Assembly: GCA_947074125.1 (NCBI GenBank)
Contig: CAMTOM010000043.1
Coordinates: 1-8,816 of the forward strand
Direction of reading: 5' to 3'
Length of the DNA stretch: 8,816 nucleotides
From: an uncultured Desulfovibrionaceae bacterium
GTDB taxonomy: Bacteria; Desulfobacterota; Desulfovibrionia; Desulfovibrionales; Desulfovibrionaceae
How positions within the stretch are numbered: position 1 is the first letter of the stretch; each line of letters begins with the position of its first letter. Shown piece after piece: positions 6,457 through 8,816 of the stretch. The notes under the pieces are model-generated. The model searched no databases, was not told where the DNA came from, and saw only the letters and a list, made by a program, of their open reading frames with translations. Position numbers and translations under genes: made by a program.

Positions 6457-6485
6457 ATAGAGAGGGGAGTAAATCCCCTCTCTAT
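6457..6485 (-). repeat. Perfect 12-bp inverted repeat (intercistronic hairpin) between pstS and pstC
   Basis: ATAGAGAGGGGA (6457-6468), loop GTAAA (6469-6473) and TCCCCTCTCTAT (6474-6485) form an uninterrupted 12-bp stem. On the minus strand it lies 13 nt after the pstS stop and 21 nt before the pstC start. No U-run follows (CATCAGATAAGG), so complete termination is unlikely. The position matches known binding-protein/permease junctions, such as malE-malF in E. coli, where a hairpin protects the upstream mRNA and gives excess binding protein. That role here is inferred. Confidence 0.8.
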
Positions 6486-6498
6486 GCAGACGATTGCG

Positions 6499-7326
6499 TT
6501 ATTGTGCCTGAAGAGGAACAAAGCCAACTTCGCTAACGGCTTTTTGTCCTTTCTGCGGGTCAAGCAGGTAGTCCAGCAACTGCTTGGCAGCTCCTTTGGG
6601 TTCACCATCAGTGAAGACATAAAGCTCTCTGGAAATAGGCCACTGGCGGGAAAGAGCGGTGCTGGCATTGGCTTCCACGCTTTCCATATTGAGCTTTTTA
6701 ACAGAAGGATCAAGGTAACCAAAGCCAATATAGCCAATGGCATTCTTGTTTTTGGAGACAGCCTGCACCACAGAGCCGCTGGAGGCCTGTAACAATGCCG
6801 CAGGCGTGACTTTTTCTTTTTTCATAATGACTTCTTCCCAGGTTTCGTAGGTACCGGAAGACGTGTCGCGGGAAATGATGACGATTTTGCTGTCAGAGCC
6901 ACCAATTTCTTTCCAGTTTTTAATAATGCCTTTGTAAATATCGCGCAACTGTGCGGCGCTCAGGTCAGCAACAGGATTGGAAGGATGCACGATAGGAACC
7001 AGTGCGTCTATGGCAACGGCAGTGCGTACGGGTTCTTTCCCTTTAGACTTGGCAAGCTCTACTTCATTGCCTTTGATGTCGCGTGAGGACATGGCGATCT
7101 GGCAGAGTCCATCTGTAAGGGCTTTGATACCATTGCCGGAGCCGCCTCCGGAAAGGCTGATGTCAACATTGGGATGCTCAGCGGCAAAGCTTTCTGTGAC
7201 TTTTTGCATGACGGGCAAAACTGTGGTTGAGCCATTGATAATCACTTCTTCTTTGCTAGCGGCAATGCCTGGTGTGGCGATGCTCAGAGCAAGCATGGCA
7301 GTAAATAATGTACGAATACCTTTCAT
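6499..7326 (-). CDS. pstS: Phosphate ABC transporter, periplasmic phosphate-binding protein PstS
   Basis: This 275-residue protein captures phosphate in the periplasm and delivers it to PstCA. A Sec signal peptide occupies residues 1 to about 23 (MKGIRTLF, hydrophobic core, GIAA before SKEE). The mature protein begins with VIINGSTTVLPV (28-39), followed by SGGGSGNGI (59-67), MSSRDI (79-84) and SRDTSSGTYETW (152-163), the loops that hydrogen-bond the phosphate in this family. It belongs to the shorter PstS type (about 270-290 residues) common in anaerobes and Gram-positives, rather than the 340-residue E. coli type. The lack of a lipobox points to a soluble periplasmic protein. AGGAGA lies 9 nt before the ATG at 7326. 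It is the first gene of the pst operon and is divergent from phoB. Confidence 0.96.
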   Translation of the reverse strand: MKGIRTLFTAMLALSIATPGIAASKEEVIINGSTTVLPVMQKVTESFAAEHPNVDISLSGGGSGNGIKALTDGLCQIAMSSRDIKGNEVELAKSKGKEPVRTAVAIDALVPIVHPSNPVADLSAAQLRDIYKGIIKNWKEIGGSDSKIVIISRDTSSGTYETWEEVIMKKEKVTPAALLQASSGSVVQAVSKNKNAIGYIGFGYLDPSVKKLNMESVEANASTALSRQWPISRELYVFTDGEPKGAAKQLLDYLLDPQKGQKAVSEVGFVPLQAQ

Positions 7327-7397
7327 GGTAAATGTTCTCCTGTAAATCAGATTATTGTTGTCAGCATTACATGAAGTGCGTGCAGCACGATGCCATG

Positions 7398-7417
7398 ATT
7401 GTCACTTTGTGTTACAG
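7398..7417 (-). promoter_or_regulatory. Possible degenerate Pho box upstream of pstS
   Basis: On the minus strand, CTGTAACACAAAGTGACA carries a CTGTAA block and a GTGACA block about 12 nt apart, just ahead of where the pstS -35 would lie. Pho boxes normally have an 11-nt period, so the match is off by one and weak. It is supported mainly by its position and the function of the gene. Confidence 0.3.
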
Positions 7418-7568
7418 TCGTGTGTCGACGAACAGAAATACGTGTGACATTTTGAAGGAAGGTTAAGATATTGGCTTGGCAATTTGTGATTTTGCGGTGA
7501 AATGTGTACATTGTGTTGGCTGCCAGAAGTGTTCTGTGGCAGTGTGGAGCATGGAAGAAAGGTGCAAA

Positions 7569-7590
7569 TGTCACACAGATGACACATTCC
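7569..7590 (+). promoter_or_regulatory. Pho-box-like direct repeat upstream of phoB
   Basis: TGTCACACAGA (7569-7579) is followed immediately by TGACACATTCC (7580-7590), an 11-nt period as in PhoB boxes. The block matches 13 of 19 positions of the extended consensus. It ends 52 nt before the phoB start, and a TATGTT -10-like hexamer lies at 7609-7614. This suggests that PhoB activates its own operon, as known in E. coli. Binding is inferred. Confidence 0.5.
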
Positions 7591-7642
7591 CTTCATCTTC
7601 CCGCCGCATATGTTTGTGTAGTGTGCGTCTACAGGAACTGTT

Positions 7643-8326
7643 ATGGAAACGATACTGATTATTGAGGATGATACAGATATTCGCCAGCTTTTGCATTTTA
7701 ATTTGCAAGCGGAAGGATTTTCTGTGCTTGAAGCGGCAAACGGAAAAGATGGTCTTGAAATGGCGCGTCGTCATAAGCCGTCGCTGATTCTTCTGGATGT
7801 CATGCTCCCTCTTTTGGATGGTTTTGGTGTCTGTAAAGAGTTGGGGCGTGACCCTGTGATGTCGGCAATTCCCATCCTTATGCTGACGGCGCGTGGCGAG
7901 GAAGTGGATCGCATTGTGGGGCTGGAGCTTGGCGCTGATGACTATGTCGTGAAGCCTTTCAGTATGAGAGAATTGCTCTTGCGCATTCGTGCCATTTTGC
8001 GCAGGCATTCTACAGAAAGAGAGCAGCCAGCCATTACGCTGGGCAGTATTATGCTGGATGCTGTGGCACATAGTGTGCGTGTGGGCAGTGAAAGCATCGC
8101 CCTGACCGCAACGGAATTTCGTTTGCTGGAAGATTTGATGCGCCATGCAGGCAGTGTGCGCACCCGTGAACAGCTTCTCAATGCGGTTTGGGGGTATCAG
8201 TTTGAAGGATACGCCCGCACAGTAGATACACATATCCGTCGCTTGCGGGCGAAATTGGGAGAAGGAGCCGATGTGCTGGAGACGGTGCGTGGTATAGGGT
8301 ATCGCGCAAAGGTAGAAGCACTATGA
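7643..8326 (+). CDS. phoB: Phosphate regulon response regulator PhoB (OmpR family)
   Basis: This 227-residue cytoplasmic transcription factor has a receiver domain (1-120) and a winged-helix DNA-binding domain (about 130-225). Receiver residues are complete: acidic pocket Glu8-Asp9-Asp10, phosphoacceptor Asp52 (LILLDVMLP), Thr82, Tyr101 and Lys104 (VKPF). The output domain shows LTATEFRLLEDLM, the recognition-helix region with VDTHIRRLRAKLG, and the wing VRGIGYR. These fit PhoB in particular, and the neighbouring divergent pst operon and downstream PhoR-type kinase support that assignment over other OmpR-family members. When phosphorylated it should bind the repeats between pstS and phoB. The start at 7643 has AGGAA 5 nt upstream. 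Its stop overlaps the phoR start as ATGA, so the two are translationally coupled. Confidence 0.93.
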   Translation: METILIIEDDTDIRQLLHFNLQAEGFSVLEAANGKDGLEMARRHKPSLILLDVMLPLLDGFGVCKELGRDPVMSAIPILMLTARGEEVDRIVGLELGADDYVVKPFSMRELLLRIRAILRRHSTEREQPAITLGSIMLDAVAHSVRVGSESIALTATEFRLLEDLMRHAGSVRTREQLLNAVWGYQFEGYARTVDTHIRRLRAKLGEGADVLETVRGIGYRAKVEAL

Positions 8327-8816
8327 AAAGCTCCGGCATGTCATTGCGGATATTCTGGGGCGTGCTCTTTGCGATTTTGACCGGGATAGCATTCGGCATC
8401 ATCTATATGCGGATATCTGAGGGCACGATTGGTGTAGGCGGTTTGCTGTCGGCTTTTCTGTTTGCTTTTGGGATTGCGCTTTTGTTCGCATTGCTGTTTG
8501 CGCGTGGCTTTAAACGATTGCTCAGGCGATTGACTGTCGTTGTTGATGGCGTTTCGCAAGGATTTTTTCACCGTCGCTTGCACCTTGCGCCGGAAAATGA
8601 ATTGTACACACTTGCGAGTGCATTCAATCAGATGTCTGAAAAGGTCGGGCAGCGCATTGACCAGTTGTCTGACCAAAAAGCACAGCTACAAAGTATTCTT
8701 GTTATAATGAACGTCTGTTCGCTGCTTTCTGGAACTAATGGCCGTTTTCGTACGTCACCTTGTGCTTTTATTGACTCTGTCCTCCTACCTTCGTGCATTA
8801 GAGGGTGTTCGTGCAG
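8323..8816 (+). CDS. phoR: Phosphate regulon sensor histidine kinase PhoR, N-terminal part only
   Basis: The first 164 codons are present and the gene is cut by the right edge. The ATG at 8323 overlaps the phoB stop (ATGA). Two membrane segments are visible, at about 10-29 and 40-60, separated by only about 10 residues, so there is almost no periplasmic sensor domain, as known for PhoR proteins that sense through the Pst/PhoU complex. A HAMP-like linker follows (about 61-115, with ENELYTLASAFNQM at 91-104), then a coiled stretch and the beginning of a probable PAS domain (LQSILVIMN, ...GRF near 142). The kinase core lies outside the window. The last 33 residues contain five cysteines while the first 131 contain none, which raises the possibility of a frame error near the edge. 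Family assignment rests on architecture and context. Confidence 0.82.
   Translation, partial: MKSSGMSLRIFWGVLFAILTGIAFGIIYMRISEGTIGVGGLLSAFLFAFGIALLFALLFARGFKRLLRRLTVVVDGVSQGFFHRRLHLAPENELYTLASAFNQMSEKVGQRIDQLSDQKAQLQSILVIMNVCSLLSGTNGRFRTSPCAFIDSVLLPSCIRGCSC

Larger units (their letters stand above)
7327..7642. promoter_or_regulatory. Divergent pstS / phoB control region (316 nt)
   Basis: No protein gene is supported here. The region separates leftward pstS from rightward phoB and contains several TGTCAC/TGACA-type blocks of the kind that make up PhoB boxes (consensus CTGTCATAAATCTGTCAT, two 7-mers spaced by 11 nt). The best block faces phoB (7569-7590), and a looser cluster faces pstS (7398-7452). 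A plausible -10 for pstS, TGTAAT on the minus strand, lies near 7366-7371, with a poor -35 as expected for an activator-dependent promoter. Confidence 0.55.

Noticed and set aside
7571..8233. 220-codon open frame on the minus strand opposite phoB
   Set aside because: phoB is supported by all receiver and winged-helix residues. The antisense frame is rich in His, Cys and Gln without any domain and crosses the phoB regulatory region.

Overview
The window most likely comes from the chromosome of an anaerobic, hydrogen-metabolising deltaproteobacterium of the Desulfovibrionaceae type. It holds a periplasmic [NiFe] hydrogenase operon of the Desulfovibrio hyn kind: a Tat-exported small subunit, a large subunit with the DPCxxCxxH motif and a 15-residue C-terminal extension, and a dedicated maturation protease. 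Base composition looks intermediate (roughly half G+C by eye), lower than in many free-living Desulfovibrio. The family-level placement is an inference from gene content; I cannot name a genus. No mobile element, CRISPR array, tRNA or rRNA was seen.

Layout from left to right: (1) 1-129, minus strand, the N-terminal end of a secreted protein cut by the window edge. (2) 181-717, minus, an unrecognised membrane-anchored periplasmic protein of 178 residues, probably co-transcribed with the first. (3) 941-4193, minus, the hydrogenase operon hynB-hynA-hynC, with a perfect hairpin between hynA and hynC. (4) 4194-4639, a 446-nt gap that probably contains the hyn promoter and a structured 5' leader. 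(5) 4640-7326, minus, the high-affinity phosphate transporter genes pstS-pstC-pstA, with a second perfect hairpin between pstS and pstC. (6) 7327-7642, a 316-nt divergent regulatory region with Pho-box-like repeats. (7) 7643-8816, plus, phoB and the start of phoR, overlapping by ATGA.

The right half is one phosphate-starvation module: PhoR would sense phosphate status and phosphorylate PhoB, which would bind the intergenic repeats and switch on pstSCA leftward and phoBR rightward. The ATPase PstB and the regulator PhoU, needed for a complete transporter and signalling unit, are not in this window. The left half is a hydrogen-oxidation unit: HynB/HynA form the periplasmic enzyme, and HynC cleaves the HynA tail after nickel insertion.

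I did not find a wholly new system. The items most worth a second look are the two intercistronic hairpins, which sit where an operon passes from abundant to less abundant products; an 11-bp motif repeated facing outward in the pstS/phoB gap; a hyn leader with mutually exclusive pairings and a tiny candidate leader ORF; the missing pstB/phoU; and a possible frame problem in phoR near the right edge.
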